Source: Peribacillus deserti
Lineage (GTDB): Bacteria > Bacillota > Bacilli > Bacillales > DSM-1321
Length of the DNA stretch: 64,000 nucleotides
Direction: 5' to 3'
Assembly: GCF_016909175.1 (NCBI RefSeq)
Contig: NZ_JAFBFI010000006.1
Span: forward strand, 1-64,000
Part shown: positions 18,207 through 27,444 of the stretch, in pieces
How the letters are laid out: every line of letters starts with the position of its first letter
Position numbering within the stretch: the first letter of the stretch is position 1
Made by a program: the position numbers and the translations under genes
Notes under the pieces: generated by a model
What the model saw: only the letters and a program-made list of their open reading frames with translations
Told to the model about the DNA's origin: nothing
Databases searched by the model: none

Positions 18207-18476
18207 TTACCCTATATACCTTGTTAAATTTGAAAAAATCTCTGTTGTATAAGACAGCATATGGCTTAGCATCCAAGGTCCAAAAAAAACAAGGCCTATC
18301 AAAACTGCTACAATTTTCGGAACAAAAGCAAGAGTCTGCTCCTGAATCTGTGTAGCAGCCTGAAAGATGCTGATGATTAATCCTACTACTAGAGCCAGAG
18401 CCAGCAGAGGGCCGCTTATTAGTAAAACTGTCATTATTCCTTTTTCTGCTATTGAAATGACAAATTCTGAATTCAT
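18207..18476 (-). CDS. fliQ: Flagellar export gate protein FliQ
   Basis: The 89-residue protein has two membrane helices and the family motif IISIFQAATQIQEQTLAFVPKI between them. It is one of the subunits of the FliPQR export channel. The gene sits between fliP (14 bp) and fliR (4 bp). Confidence 0.95.
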   Translation of the reverse strand: MNSEFVISIAEKGIMTVLLISGPLLALALVVGLIISIFQAATQIQEQTLAFVPKIVAVLIGLVFFGPWMLSHMLSYTTEIFSNLTRYIG

Positions 18477-18490
18477 CCTATATCACCTGC

Positions 18491-19156
18491 TTAAAAGCTC
18501 TGAAGTAAAGATTTCACGACTAAATACCAGCCGTCAACCAGCACAAAAAGCAATATTTTAAAAGGAAGCGAGATCATGACAGGCGGCAGCATCATCATCC
18601 CCATTGACATGAGGACACTTGCGACAATCATATCGATGACTAAAAACGGTATAAAAATCATAAAGCCGATTTGAAAAGCCGTCTTTATTTCACTGATGGC
18701 AAAAGCCGGGACGAGGGCTGTAATCGGAATATCCTCAATCTTTTTCGGCCTGTCTATTTTTGCATACGTTAAAAAAAGCTCCAGGTCTTTTTGTCTGGTA
18801 TGTTCGCTCATAAATTCCTTAAACGGCACTGAAGCACGTTCATAGGCTTCATCCAGCTCGATTTTTTCTTCGAATAAAGGTGTCAGCGCTTTTTCATTCA
18901 CTTCCTGAAAGGTAGGAGCCATGATGAAAAAAGACATAAACAAGGCTAAACCTATCAACACCTGATTTGGAGGCATTTGCTGAGTTGCCAGGGATGTCCT
19001 GACAAAGCTTAAAACAATAATAATTCTCGTGAAACAGGTCATAAGGATTAAAATACTTGGTGCAAGTGAAAGAACGGTCATAAGCAGTAAGAGTTTCACA
19101 GAAGAAGAAACATTTTCAGGGTCTGAACCGCTGAAAAAGTCCATAAATTCATTCAT
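18491..19156 (-). CDS. fliP: Flagellar export gate protein FliP
   Basis: The 221-residue membrane protein forms most of the export channel. It shows ILILMTCFTRIIIVLSFVR, a loop with the charged segment KEFMSEHTRQKDL, and FQIGFMIFIPFLVIDM and MMMLPPVMISLPFK near the end. The ATG at 19156 gives the length of B. subtilis FliP; the upstream frame to 19189 is inside fliO. The start overlaps the end of fliO by 8 bp. Confidence 0.96.
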   Translation of the reverse strand: MNEFMDFFSGSDPENVSSSVKLLLLMTVLSLAPSILILMTCFTRIIIVLSFVRTSLATQQMPPNQVLIGLALFMSFFIMAPTFQEVNEKALTPLFEEKIELDEAYERASVPFKEFMSEHTRQKDLELFLTYAKIDRPKKIEDIPITALVPAFAISEIKTAFQIGFMIFIPFLVIDMIVASVLMSMGMMMLPPVMISLPFKILLFVLVDGWYLVVKSLLQSF

Positions 19157-19802
19157 CTTCCGGCCCCCTTTTTTGATCCAGATTTTCAATCATTTTTTTC
19201 CTGGATTTCGACAGTTCTTCCAGCTGCTTCTTTAACTGGCCGGTAAAGCGGTTTTCTGAGTCTTGATCTTTGCTGCGCTGCATCCATTTTGAAATCAGAT
19301 CGGATGGCTGCAGCATACCATCCAATTTGCTGTTATGTTCTTGAAGAAGGTCTTTATACTCCTCTTCTTCAGCTATTTCTTTTAACAGCTGAATATTGTC
19401 CCCTACACCTACTACAAGCACCCGTTCCCCAACCTTTACAAGCTGGATTGACCGGTTCCCTCCAAGTGAGGTTCCTCCGAGATTCTCAACGAAGTTTGCT
19501 TTTTGAAAGCTTCTATTCTTTTTGTTCATGAATCGAAGCATAAAATAAAGAAGAGCAACTACGAAAATAGTTGCAAAAATCATACGAAAGAAGTCTCCGG
19601 CGGAAAATTGTGCACCTTCAGCTCCGCCGGAACTGTCCGGTGTATTGCTTTTTTCACCGGTTTCTTTCGATTTGTCAGGGTGTTCATACCAGTCTTTTAC
19701 ACTCTTATCCACCTGCTTGGCATTCACATGAATACCGGTGCCATAGAAAGCAAGCGATAGCAGAAGTAAGATCCCTATGACTTTTTTAAAACCCACGATC
19801 AA
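19149..19802 (-). CDS. fliO: Flagellar biosynthesis protein FliO (FliZ)
   Basis: The 217-residue protein helps FliP assemble. It has a probable N-terminal signal or membrane segment (about residues 7-26), an acidic outside region, one internal membrane helix at about 70-92, and a cytosolic part with LGGNRSIQLVKVGERVLVVGV, typical of the FliO family. The basic C-terminal tail is Lys-rich. In B. subtilis the gene is called fliZ. It overlaps fliP by 8 bp. Confidence 0.9.
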   Translation of the reverse strand: MIVGFKKVIGILLLLSLAFYGTGIHVNAKQVDKSVKDWYEHPDKSKETGEKSNTPDSSGGAEGAQFSAGDFFRMIFATIFVVALLYFMLRFMNKKNRSFQKANFVENLGGTSLGGNRSIQLVKVGERVLVVGVGDNIQLLKEIAEEEEYKDLLQEHNSKLDGMLQPSDLISKWMQRSKDQDSENRFTGQLKKQLEELSKSRKKMIENLDQKRGPEDE

Positions 19803-19823
19803 ACACCCTCTTACGTAAAATGC

Positions 19824-20186
19824 TTAGCTTAATGTTTTACTGATTGCTTCTAAAACCCGGTCCGCCTGGAATGGCTTCACTATGAAATCTTTCGCGCCTG
19901 CTTGAATTGCATCAATTACCATAGCTTGCTGCCCCATTGCAGAGCACATAATAATTTTCGCAGCCGGATTAATTTTTTTAATTTCTTTTAAAGCCGCAAT
20001 TCCATCCATCTCTGGCATTGTGATATCCATAGTAACTAAATCCGGCTGGTGTTCTTGATATTTTTCGACAGCCTGCTGCCCATCAGCTGCTTCTGCTACT
20101 ACGTCATATCCATTCTTGGATAAAATATCTTTAATCATCATTCGCATGAACGCTGCATCATCTACTATTAAAATTCTGTGTGCCAT
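19824..20186 (-). CDS. cheY: Chemotaxis response regulator CheY
   Basis: The 120-residue single-domain receiver has the acidic pocket VDDAAFMR, phospho-acceptor Asp54 (VTMDITMP), a Thr/Ser-type switch in the ICMSAMG-like segment and the conserved Lys in FIVKPF. In Bacillus, CheY-P binds FliM and FliY at the motor. It lies between fliY and fliO, inside the motor gene block. Confidence 0.96.
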   Translation of the reverse strand: MAHRILIVDDAAFMRMMIKDILSKNGYDVVAEAADGQQAVEKYQEHQPDLVTMDITMPEMDGIAALKEIKKINPAAKIIMCSAMGQQAMVIDAIQAGAKDFIVKPFQADRVLEAISKTLS

Positions 20187-20204
20187 TTTGTTTCCCCCCG
20201 AATA

Positions 20205-21410
20205 TTATCGTAATTTTTTGATTCTATCTGTTTGACTGATAATGTCTGTGACTCTTACTCCAAAATTCTCGTCGATCACGACAACTTCTCCCTTAGCAAT
20301 CAGCCTGTTGTTAACAAAAACATCAACAGGTTCTCCGGCCAGTTTATCAAGTTCAATAATTGAACCAGAAGAAAGCTCCAGCAGTTCTTTCACTGAACGC
20401 TTTGTCCGTCCAAGCTCCACTGTTACCTGAAGAGGTATATCCAGAAGAATATCTAAATTGCTGGATTCTTGCTCCTGGACCGGATGCGGGTTAAAGCTTG
20501 AAAAACTTGCCGGCTGTACATTTACTTCCGCTTGAGGCTGCAGGGCCCCCGTTCCAAAATGCTGCGACCCTTTTGGCTGCGTCATCGGCTGCTGTACATG
20601 ATTTTGCTGTATGTACTGCGGCTCAGGTCGCTGTGGTTCCTGGTATTCAACAGCATTTTGATGAGAAACAAGCTGCTGGCCTCCTCCATGGTTCTGCACG
20701 CTGTCAAACGTTGAAGGCGGCGGTTCAGGAGCTGGAGGGTTCAATAGATCATTTACCAGGCTTTTTGCAAAAGTATGCGGCAGCAGCTGCATAATATTTG
20801 AATCTATTAGAGTGCCTACTTTTAATCTAAAAGAAATTCGGGCCAGCAATTCTTCTCCGGGTATGGAATCTGCTCCTGACCCATCTTTTATATTCAATAA
20901 ATCGATGCTCGGCGGCGAAATATCTACTTTCTTATTAAAAATAGTAGACATTGAAGTGGCCGCTGACCCCATCATCTGGTTCATGGCTTCCTGAACAGCA
21001 CTTAGTTGTATTTCTCCCAGCATTTCCGATGGATTTTTTCCGTCTCCGCCAAGCATTAAATCTGCAATGATCGCTGCATCACTTTGTTTAATAACAAAGA
21101 GATTTGTACCGGTGAAACCAACTGTATATTTCACCTGTATGCCGACATAAGGCTGAGGAAATTCCTCTTCAAGCTTTGCAGCAGAAATAACATCTACACT
21201 TGGAGTTGTAATATCGACTTTTTGATTTAATAATGTAGAAAGTGCCGTAGCGGAGCTGCCGAAAGAGATATTGCCTATTTCTCCGAGAGCATCTCTTTCC
21301 ATGGTAGTAAAATATTCATCTAAATCCTGTTCTTTAGCATCACTATCAAAATCGTCCCCTCTTAGCAATGCGTCTATTTCATCCTGCGAGAGCATTTCAT
21401 CACTTACCAT
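20205..21410 (-). CDS. fliY: Flagellar switch phosphatase FliY
   Basis: This 401-residue switch protein is a fusion seen in Gram-positive motors. The N-terminal CheY-P-binding peptide LSQDEIDALL lies at residues 7-16. A CheC-type phosphatase domain follows with helices ALGEIGNISFGSSATALS and VQEAMNQMMGSAATSMS, then a Gln/Pro-rich linker at about 225-310. The C-terminal SpoA (FliN-like) domain has ELGRTKRSVKELLEL. It replaces FliN in the rotor. It overlaps the end of fliM by 11 bp. Confidence 0.96.
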   Translation of the reverse strand: MVSDEMLSQDEIDALLRGDDFDSDAKEQDLDEYFTTMERDALGEIGNISFGSSATALSTLLNQKVDITTPSVDVISAAKLEEEFPQPYVGIQVKYTVGFTGTNLFVIKQSDAAIIADLMLGGDGKNPSEMLGEIQLSAVQEAMNQMMGSAATSMSTIFNKKVDISPPSIDLLNIKDGSGADSIPGEELLARISFRLKVGTLIDSNIMQLLPHTFAKSLVNDLLNPPAPEPPPSTFDSVQNHGGGQQLVSHQNAVEYQEPQRPEPQYIQQNHVQQPMTQPKGSQHFGTGALQPQAEVNVQPASFSSFNPHPVQEQESSNLDILLDIPLQVTVELGRTKRSVKELLELSSGSIIELDKLAGEPVDVFVNNRLIAKGEVVVIDENFGVRVTDIISQTDRIKKLR

Positions 21411-22398
21411 CTTCGTCTCCCCCCTCTATTTTCTCAAGAATTTGAACGGCCAGTTTTTTATTTGCTTTTCCTGGCTGTCCCATAAATTTTGGAACATCGC
21501 CCACTTTAACAATTAACCCGGCATCAATAACCTGATTCAGTTCTATTACATCGCCCACATCCAGTGTTAAAAAATCCTGAATGGATATATCAGTGCTGCC
21601 CAGCTCTGCAATGACAGGCAGCTCCGCCATTTTGATTCTTTTTTCAAGAACTTCAATTTCTTGTGGAAGACGTTCTTTTTTGGCTGTCTGCATCCAGTAA
21701 TGGACGGATAGCTTAGGGATGATTGGTTCAAGCACTACATGCGGGATACAAATATTTATCATTCCGCTTGTTTCGCCTATATGCGTATTTAACGAAATTA
21801 CGACAACTGTTTCATTTGGTGAAACCATTTGCAGAAACTGGGGATTCACTTCAAAATCAGTAAAAATCGGATCAATCTCAGCAATCGATGCCCAGGCTTC
21901 CTGCAGATGCTCAAAAGCTCTTTCGAACATATTGGACATGATTTTCGTTTCAATCTCCGTAAGGCTTTCCACCTTATTTACACTGACGCCTCTGCCCCCA
22001 AGGACCCTGTCCAGCATCGCATAAGCGATATTCGGATTCACTTCCATAAGAATACGCCCGTCCAAAGGGGGAACTTCAAATACGTTCAATATAGTCATTT
22101 TTGGAATCGATCGAATAAATTCTTCATATGGAATCTGGTCTGCAGACGCCACGTTAATTTGTACATATGTTCTTAACTGTGCAGAAAAATAGGTGGTTAA
22201 GCCTCGAGCGAAATTTTCATGTATTCTGGTCAAGCTTCTAATCTGATCTTTTGAAAACCGGAGTGCCCTTTTAAAATCATAAACCCGCACTTTACGCTCG
22301 GTCTCTTCCTTCTTTAATTCATCTGCATCCATTTCACCCGTGGAAATAGCGGATAAAAGAGCATCTATTTCACTCTGCGACAAAACTTCGCCAGACAT
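21400..22398 (-). CDS. fliM: Flagellar motor switch protein FliM
   Basis: The 332-residue protein has the N-terminal CheY-P-binding motif LSQSEIDALLSAI, a CheC-like middle domain, and a C-terminal SpoA domain (ELGSTDISIQDFLTLDVGD). The ATG at 22398 follows GGAGGTGG with good spacing; the upstream GTG is inside the ribosome binding site. It overlaps fliY by 11 bp downstream. Confidence 0.96.
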   Translation of the reverse strand: MSGEVLSQSEIDALLSAISTGEMDADELKKEETERKVRVYDFKRALRFSKDQIRSLTRIHENFARGLTTYFSAQLRTYVQINVASADQIPYEEFIRSIPKMTILNVFEVPPLDGRILMEVNPNIAYAMLDRVLGGRGVSVNKVESLTEIETKIMSNMFERAFEHLQEAWASIAEIDPIFTDFEVNPQFLQMVSPNETVVVISLNTHIGETSGMINICIPHVVLEPIIPKLSVHYWMQTAKKERLPQEIEVLEKRIKMAELPVIAELGSTDISIQDFLTLDVGDVIELNQVIDAGLIVKVGDVPKFMGQPGKANKKLAVQILEKIEGGDEDGK

Positions 22399-22434
22399 GT
22401 CTCCCACCTCCTAAACTAGTATGTTATTTAATTT

Positions 22435-22863
22435 CTACTGAAGAATAGAGGAGGTTATATAAACTTTAACTATCTTACCGTCCTGCATAATGCTGTTCAT
22501 TTTCGCTTTTAATACTTCTTCAATCTTTGCTTTTCCTGTCTTCCCTTTCAGGTCTTGAGACTTCATGTCGGAAAGTTCAGTAACAATAATATTTTTAACC
22601 TGAAAATTGCGTTTTTCCAGTTCTTCTTTTGCTTCCTTGCTGTCTGTTTGAACCGTAAAGGAAATGCGGATAAAATCACCGCTGGCTAAGTTGGTTGTAA
22701 TTTCTGGAACATCGACAGAAGATTCTATAATTTCATCAATATTAGGTTCAGCATGAGCTTTTTCTTCTCCGGTGAACTTCATAACAACAACGAGTGCTAT
22801 ACCTCCGACAAGAGTAATCGACAATAATAAAATCAGCATGATGGTCACAAGTTTATTCTTCAT
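22435..22863 (-). CDS. fliL: Flagellar basal-body-associated protein FliL
   Basis: The 142-residue protein has a single N-terminal membrane helix (about residues 6-28) and an extracytoplasmic stomatin-like domain with DFIRISFTVQTDSKEAKEEL. It associates with stators around the basal body. It overlaps the end of swrD by 11 bp. Confidence 0.92.
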   Translation of the reverse strand: MKNKLVTIMLILLLSITLVGGIALVVVMKFTGEEKAHAEPNIDEIIESSVDVPEITTNLASGDFIRISFTVQTDSKEAKEELEKRNFQVKNIIVTELSDMKSQDLKGKTGKAKIEEVLKAKMNSIMQDGKIVKVYITSSILQ

Positions 22864-23077
22864 CTAAGGCACCCCCTTTATCATTATTCAGTCCTAGAAT
22901 ATTGATAGCCCGATAGAATTGGATCATGGATTGAATGATTTCTTCTTCTGTTTCGGCAACAATGAATTTTTTCCCATTCGTTAAAGTTATAATTGTATCA
23001 GGATGGGATTCTACCGTTTCAATATAGATAGCATTTATATGAAAGCTTTTACCGTTTAACTTCGTCACATTAATCAT
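22853..23077 (-). CDS. swrD: Swarming motility protein SwrD (FlbD family)
   Basis: The 74-residue protein matches the FlbD/YlzI family: INVTKLNGKSFHINAIYIETVE and PDTIITLTNGKKFIV. In B. subtilis this small protein raises motor power and is needed for swarming. It sits between flgE and fliL, overlapping fliL by 11 bp. Confidence 0.9.
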   Translation of the reverse strand: MINVTKLNGKSFHINAIYIETVESHPDTIITLTNGKKFIVAETEEEIIQSMIQFYRAINILGLNNDKGGALDEE

Positions 23078-23127
23078 TTGTTGTGGAGAGCTGAAAACCT
23101 ATCATCCCCAGCTCTCTCCCTCCAAAT

Positions 23128-23931
23128 CTATCGTTTTAAATTCACAAGTTCTTGGAGAATTTCGTCTGATGTTGTAATAATTCTGGTGTTCGCTTGGAAG
23201 CCGCGCTGGGCTGTTATCATTTCTGTAAATTCCTCGGAAAGGTCGACGTTGGACATTTCTAGAAGTCCTGATTGGATATCGCCAAGCCCGTTTTGTCCTG
23301 ATACAGATATAACTGGTGTACCTGAATTATTCGTTGGTTTAAATAGATTGTTACCTGATTTAGTTAATCCTCCGGAATTAGGGAATTTAGCTAACTGAAT
23401 TTGCCCTGCGGTTTGCAATGCTCCGGCATTATCTATATATGTTACCGTTCCGTCCTGGCTGATTGCCATATCTTTAGCATTGGTTGGTATGTTAATTTGC
23501 TGTCCAGAAGCTCCGCCCACCAGTCCTGTCACAAATAAACCATCACTATTCACTAAATCTCCATTTTGGTCTAAATAAAAATTTCCTGCCCTCGTGTAAC
23601 TAATATCTGTCCCGTTGGCCAAAACAAAGTATCCATCGCCAGAAAGAGATAAATCCAGCATTCTCCCTGTATTTTGCAGTGAACCCTGAGTTTGGATGGT
23701 GTCTATTGCAGAAACCTGCGACCCAAGCCCAACCTGCTTAGGATTTATTCCGCCTCTGGCTGCGGTTGCCCCACTAGCTCCGGATATGGATTGATTAACC
23801 ATATCTTTAAACACTACCCTTCCCTTTTTAAAACCAAAGGTATTAACATTCGCGATGTTATTTCCGATAACGTCTAATTTATTTTGAAAGTTTTTCATAC
23901 CGCTTATTCCTGAGTACATTGATCTAAGCAT
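23128..23931 (-). CDS. flgE: Flagellar hook protein (FlgE/FlgG family)
   Basis: This 267-residue secreted axial protein has the rod/hook N-terminal motif (LRSMYSGISGMKNFQNKLDV then IGNNIANVNTFGFKK) and the matching C-terminal helix (NVDLSEEFTEMITAQRGFQA). In fla/che operons of bacilli this gene, once called flgG, encodes the hook. Automated pipelines often label it FlgG. The start at ATG 23931 has AAAGGGG upstream; the ATG at 23949 lies before that site. Confidence 0.92.
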   Translation of the reverse strand: MLRSMYSGISGMKNFQNKLDVIGNNIANVNTFGFKKGRVVFKDMVNQSISGASGATAARGGINPKQVGLGSQVSAIDTIQTQGSLQNTGRMLDLSLSGDGYFVLANGTDISYTRAGNFYLDQNGDLVNSDGLFVTGLVGGASGQQINIPTNAKDMAISQDGTVTYIDNAGALQTAGQIQLAKFPNSGGLTKSGNNLFKPTNNSGTPVISVSGQNGLGDIQSGLLEMSNVDLSEEFTEMITAQRGFQANTRIITTSDEILQELVNLKR

Positions 23932-23999
23932 GTTTTTTTCCCCTTTCATGATGGCTGCTTCTATCAGTCCACAGCCTGGCTTTCCTTAAAAGGTCCAGC

Positions 24000-24389
24000 C
24001 TATTCCATAACAATGGTTCCATTTATATTTGTAAATATCTGTGCACCGGCTTCTGTTCGATCCATGGCTGTTATGACCGTATTATTTTTAGCACTGACAA
24101 TTAAAGCTGCGTTTTTCATGAGGACTAAAGAGTCCTGTACGCCCATTTTTTTTGCTTCCAGCACTTTTTCCTCAAGTTTATTCCAGCTTGCCTGGTCGAT
24201 TTGAATATTTCTCTGTTCGAGCCGGGCTTTCGCATGTTTGCTGACCATAAGCTTTGACGGCTCAGGGAGGGCGGCATTTTGCAGCTGCTGGGCAAAGCTT
24301 GTTTTTAGTGTCTGCTGCTGGAATGCTCCCTGTTTTTTATAAACTGGCAGCGGAGCGTTGGAAATGGGCCTGATGTTTACCTTTTCCAT
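24000..24389 (-). CDS. Flagellar operon protein, TIGR02530 type
   Basis: The 129-residue protein sits between flgD and flgE. It has a disordered Gln-rich N-terminus, then a conserved core with VSKHAKARLEQRNIQID and a C-terminal part ending in NINGTIVME. It resembles the uncharacterised TIGR02530 flagellar operon family, found at this position in many Firmicutes and linked by position to hook assembly. Its biochemical role is unknown. No signal peptide or membrane segment is visible. Confidence 0.85.
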   Translation of the reverse strand: MEKVNIRPISNAPLPVYKKQGAFQQQTLKTSFAQQLQNAALPEPSKLMVSKHAKARLEQRNIQIDQASWNKLEEKVLEAKKMGVQDSLVLMKNAALIVSAKNNTVITAMDRTEAGAQIFTNINGTIVME

Positions 24390-24406
24390 AAGAGCTACTC
24401 CTTTTA

Positions 24407-25063
24407 TCAGCCTGAAATCTTGATCATTTGCTCAATACTTATTTTGGATAGAGATGCATCATTCATTTCTATTGAGGTCTTGCCGTCCTTTAACCCGACT
24501 GATTTCACCACGGCTTTATTTTCCTGCTTTTGATCATTGAGCCAAGTAACGGTTTTACCAATCAGTTCACTTGCCTGCATCAAATTATTTCCGCCCGGAG
24601 ACGAGGAGTGGTTAACTTCTGAAATATTACCCGGCTCCAACTTTGTTCCGTCTTCTAGTGTAAATTGAACCGTATCTTCTTTAAATTGGACTGAACTGAT
24701 CATTCCTTTTCCCTGTTCTACTTGGGGAGGAGTGTTTACATCAGTGGATTCTGTAATTTTATGCCAGGATACCTCTTTGCCGACGAATTGATTGTAAGCA
24801 ACTAATTGGCTCTGCTGCTGCATTGAAACAAACTTATCAATGGACTTACCCATGTTTGTTATTTGCTCCAGAGTCGAAAACGTGGCCATTTGAGCTATAA
24901 AGTCTTTATCCTCAAGCGGCTTCATTGGATCCTGATTTTGCAGCTGAGTCATTAGGATTTTTAGAAAGTCGTCTTTTCCTAAATTATCGCCATTGGTCTG
25001 TTTCTTTTGCTGCTGATAATTGCTTAAAAGCAGCGAAGATTGTATCTTATCCACGTTTATCAC
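24407..25063 (-). CDS. flgD: Flagellar hook assembly scaffold FlgD
   Basis: The 218-residue hook cap protein has the conserved N-terminal segment [20 protein letters not shown] and [19 protein letters not shown], needed for export and hook assembly, then a beta-rich C-terminal domain. It directly follows fliK (1-bp spacing) and precedes the TIGR02530-type gene. Confidence 0.95.
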   Translation of the reverse strand: MINVDKIQSSLLLSNYQQQKKQTNGDNLGKDDFLKILMTQLQNQDPMKPLEDKDFIAQMATFSTLEQITNMGKSIDKFVSMQQQSQLVAYNQFVGKEVSWHKITESTDVNTPPQVEQGKGMISSVQFKEDTVQFTLEDGTKLEPGNISEVNHSSSPGGNNLMQASELIGKTVTWLNDQKQENKAVVKSVGLKDGKTSIEMNDASLSKISIEQMIKISG

Positions 25064-26347
25064 CTAAACTTCCATATTTACTAAGGCCTCTTCAAAGGAC
25101 TTATTAAAATCACCGGATCCTTCGGATATTTCCTCATCTTGTATGTCCTGTTCGAATGGCTGCTGCTGATCATGATGCTGGTGTTCTTTTTGCAAAAACC
25201 GTTCTCCTGTAAATTGGCTCATTGCCTGAGAAATTTCCAGCTTTTCAACCCCAATGTTCTGCGCCGAAAAAGCGTGCTTGAGGTTCTGTATATGGCTTTC
25301 TAGTGCTTCTTTGGCCTGGCTTGTCGATGCAATAATTCTTGCTGTAACCAAAGAGTCTCTTTGAATAATTTCGATTCTTAGTGAACCAAGATGCTCTGGA
25401 TTAAGCCGGATAAATAACTTTTGTGTTCCATTCAAGCTTGTAAAATTGGCCTTAGCCAGCATATTTTCGAATTGCTTAATAAACTGTTCCTGATTTACGG
25501 GCTGGCCTGATTTTTCAAGATTTAATACGAAAAGCTCGACCTTTGAAACAGGCATATGAAAGGCTGATGCAGGCGGAGGTAATTCACTGCCGGAAATAGA
25601 TACATTTTTTTGGTTTTCCAGGTTTGCACCCTGATTCATTCGGGTATACACTTCTTGGAGCATGTTAGGTACACTTTTTATTGGGCTGGCTGGCTGGTTC
25701 CCCGAAGTTTTTTCTGATAGAAGTACAGCCTCGCTTTCCAGTGTGCTGGCCACAGACTTTAAGAGCTCATTAAGCTTTTTAATTAGACCTTCTTCTTCCC
25801 TCGCCATATCTGTAAAATCTGCACTTAACACCATCAATTTGGCATATTTTATAACATCTGACATCGAATCAAAGTTCACTTTACCAAGATCTTTCCATTC
25901 CATTTGCGAAACTGGAAGAATAAGAGAAACTATTTCAGCAAGATCTGTTTTATCCTTTTCAGCACTCTCTTCCTCTGACTGTTCAACTCCCAGCTCTTTT
26001 AACAGCTTATTTATCGACTCTTTAAGAGAACCGCTCTGGGCAAGCTGTGTGAGGAGAGGATGGCGGGTTACATCCGCTTCCCCCATTACTAGAGCTTTTG
26101 CGAATTCAAGTCCGCCTTCCGTTTCTGTCATATGATCCATCTTCAAAAGACTTAATAGCTCCTGTACCAACGCGGTCTGCTTTTCGTCAGGCGGCTGTAT
26201 GGCCGGCGCTGCTGGTGCCGGCTGATTGATGCTGGCAAAAACGGAACCAAAAACCTGGCTGCTTAATGGAATCGCGCCTGATGAGTCCTTCACCATACTA
26301 TTACCATTACTCACGGATAATCTTGCAGCTGCGATGGCTGTATACAT
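25064..26347 (-). CDS. fliK: Hook-length control protein FliK
   Basis: The 427-residue ruler protein has a long variable N-terminal part and a conserved C-terminal hook domain at about 285-375 (LFIRLNPEHLGSLRIEIIQR), which contacts FlhB to switch export. The C-terminal tail is acidic and Gln/His-rich. The ATG at 26347 has a consensus AAAGGAGGTG upstream; the TTG at 26365 is before it. Confidence 0.93.
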   Translation of the reverse strand: MYTAIAAARLSVSNGNSMVKDSSGAIPLSSQVFGSVFASINQPAPAAPAIQPPDEKQTALVQELLSLLKMDHMTETEGGLEFAKALVMGEADVTRHPLLTQLAQSGSLKESINKLLKELGVEQSEEESAEKDKTDLAEIVSLILPVSQMEWKDLGKVNFDSMSDVIKYAKLMVLSADFTDMAREEEGLIKKLNELLKSVASTLESEAVLLSEKTSGNQPASPIKSVPNMLQEVYTRMNQGANLENQKNVSISGSELPPPASAFHMPVSKVELFVLNLEKSGQPVNQEQFIKQFENMLAKANFTSLNGTQKLFIRLNPEHLGSLRIEIIQRDSLVTARIIASTSQAKEALESHIQNLKHAFSAQNIGVEKLEISQAMSQFTGERFLQKEHQHHDQQQPFEQDIQDEEISEGSGDFNKSFEEALVNMEV

Positions 26348-26374
26348 CTTTTCACCTCCTTTCAAAATTCTGTT

Positions 26375-26986
26375 TTATTCTGAACTGGTTTCCTGCTTTT
26401 TCACATTCACCGTCAGTTTCTGAGTCAATCTGGCAGCTGCAGCTGGCTCCATTTTTTCAAGAATGGCTGCCAGTGCTTCACTGCTTATATTTGATAATAT
26501 TTTGACTGATTCTTCCTCACTTAGTTCGGAAAGTATGGGAGCTGCCTTTCCGGGCGACATTGTTTGATAGGTCTGGATAATATCCTTGAAAGCCCGTTTG
26601 TTTTCTTCTTGAACTTTTGTTAATTCTTCCACTTCCTGCTGAAGCCTTTGTTGGTCAATTTCTTTGTTATTAAGCTCTTTATCTCGGCTGTCGATAATAT
26701 TTTCCAGCTGCGTAATCTTTGTTTTCTCCTGTTTTAAAGATTCTTCAAGACCGCTGATTTTCTTTTGATACAGTTCGATTGAAGGTTTCTTCTCTTCTTC
26801 GAAAACCTTAGATACACCAGGTATTTTCTGACCGATTGCCTTTGCCGCGTTCCCAACATTCACACCGGCAACCTTTAATATGACGATCGAAAAGATGGCT
26901 GCTGCCATAAGTGGGATTAAAATAACAAAGAGAAGCCATTGAAGCCTGCTTTGTTTTTTTTCTTCAAGCTCTAAATTTTTATCCAT
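26375..26986 (-). CDS. ylxF: MotE/YlxF family flagellar protein
   Basis: The 203-residue protein has one N-terminal membrane helix (about residues 17-38) and a coiled coil at about 70-135. The C-terminal MgtE-N-like helical repeat region includes MSPGKAAPILSELSEE and LEKMEPAAAARL. Relatives in other bacteria act as chaperones for the motor protein MotC; the Bacillus role is unproven. The ATG at 26986 follows AGGTGA. It lies between fliJ and fliK, as ylxF does in B. subtilis. Confidence 0.88.
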   Translation of the reverse strand: MDKNLELEEKKQSRLQWLLFVILIPLMAAAIFSIVILKVAGVNVGNAAKAIGQKIPGVSKVFEEEKKPSIELYQKKISGLEESLKQEKTKITQLENIIDSRDKELNNKEIDQQRLQQEVEELTKVQEENKRAFKDIIQTYQTMSPGKAAPILSELSEEESVKILSNISSEALAAILEKMEPAAAARLTQKLTVNVKKQETSSE

Positions 26987-26991
26987 AAATA

Positions 26992-27444
26992 TCACCTGCT
27001 GGCCCCTGCTAAGTACTGCTGAATTGAAATTTCATCCATCTGGCTGTTCTCTAGAAACTTGTTATGATCTATAAATTTTTTCAAATCTTTTTCTCTAATC
27101 TTTTCATACTTTCTGACTTCAACATTTGTTTCCATAAGCTTTTCCTGAAACAAGTTCATCCTGTGTCTAGCGTCTATTACCGCCTTCTGGTTATGGCTGA
27201 TGATATTCTCCAGGTTTTCCATGAATTGCTGGTGATGCCGGATATCCTGGACAGACAAGCCGGCTTGCAGTTTCTCCTGCTGGAACACATGCAGATCTTC
27301 CTTTTTCTTTAAAAGCTTGTACAATTTTTCTGCTGCCTCTTCAAACTGCTTTAAGGCTTCACTGTACTTAGAAAAGGCATCGTTTTTTTCTTTTTCCTTA
27401 ATAGAAAGAATCTTTTCAAACTTATATTGATACTGCATGCGCAT
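26992..27444 (-). CDS. fliJ: Flagellar export chaperone FliJ
   Basis: The 150-residue protein is nearly all charged coiled coil, as expected for FliJ, which inserts into the FliI ATPase ring and escorts chaperones. The ATG at 27444 overlaps the fliI stop as TAATG, so coupling favours this start over the ATG two codons later. The family is recognised mainly by its coiled-coil pattern and its position after fliI. Confidence 0.9.
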   Translation of the reverse strand: MRMQYQYKFEKILSIKEKEKNDAFSKYSEALKQFEEAAEKLYKLLKKKEDLHVFQQEKLQAGLSVQDIRHHQQFMENLENIISHNQKAVIDARHRMNLFQEKLMETNVEVRKYEKIREKDLKKFIDHNKFLENSQMDEISIQQYLAGASR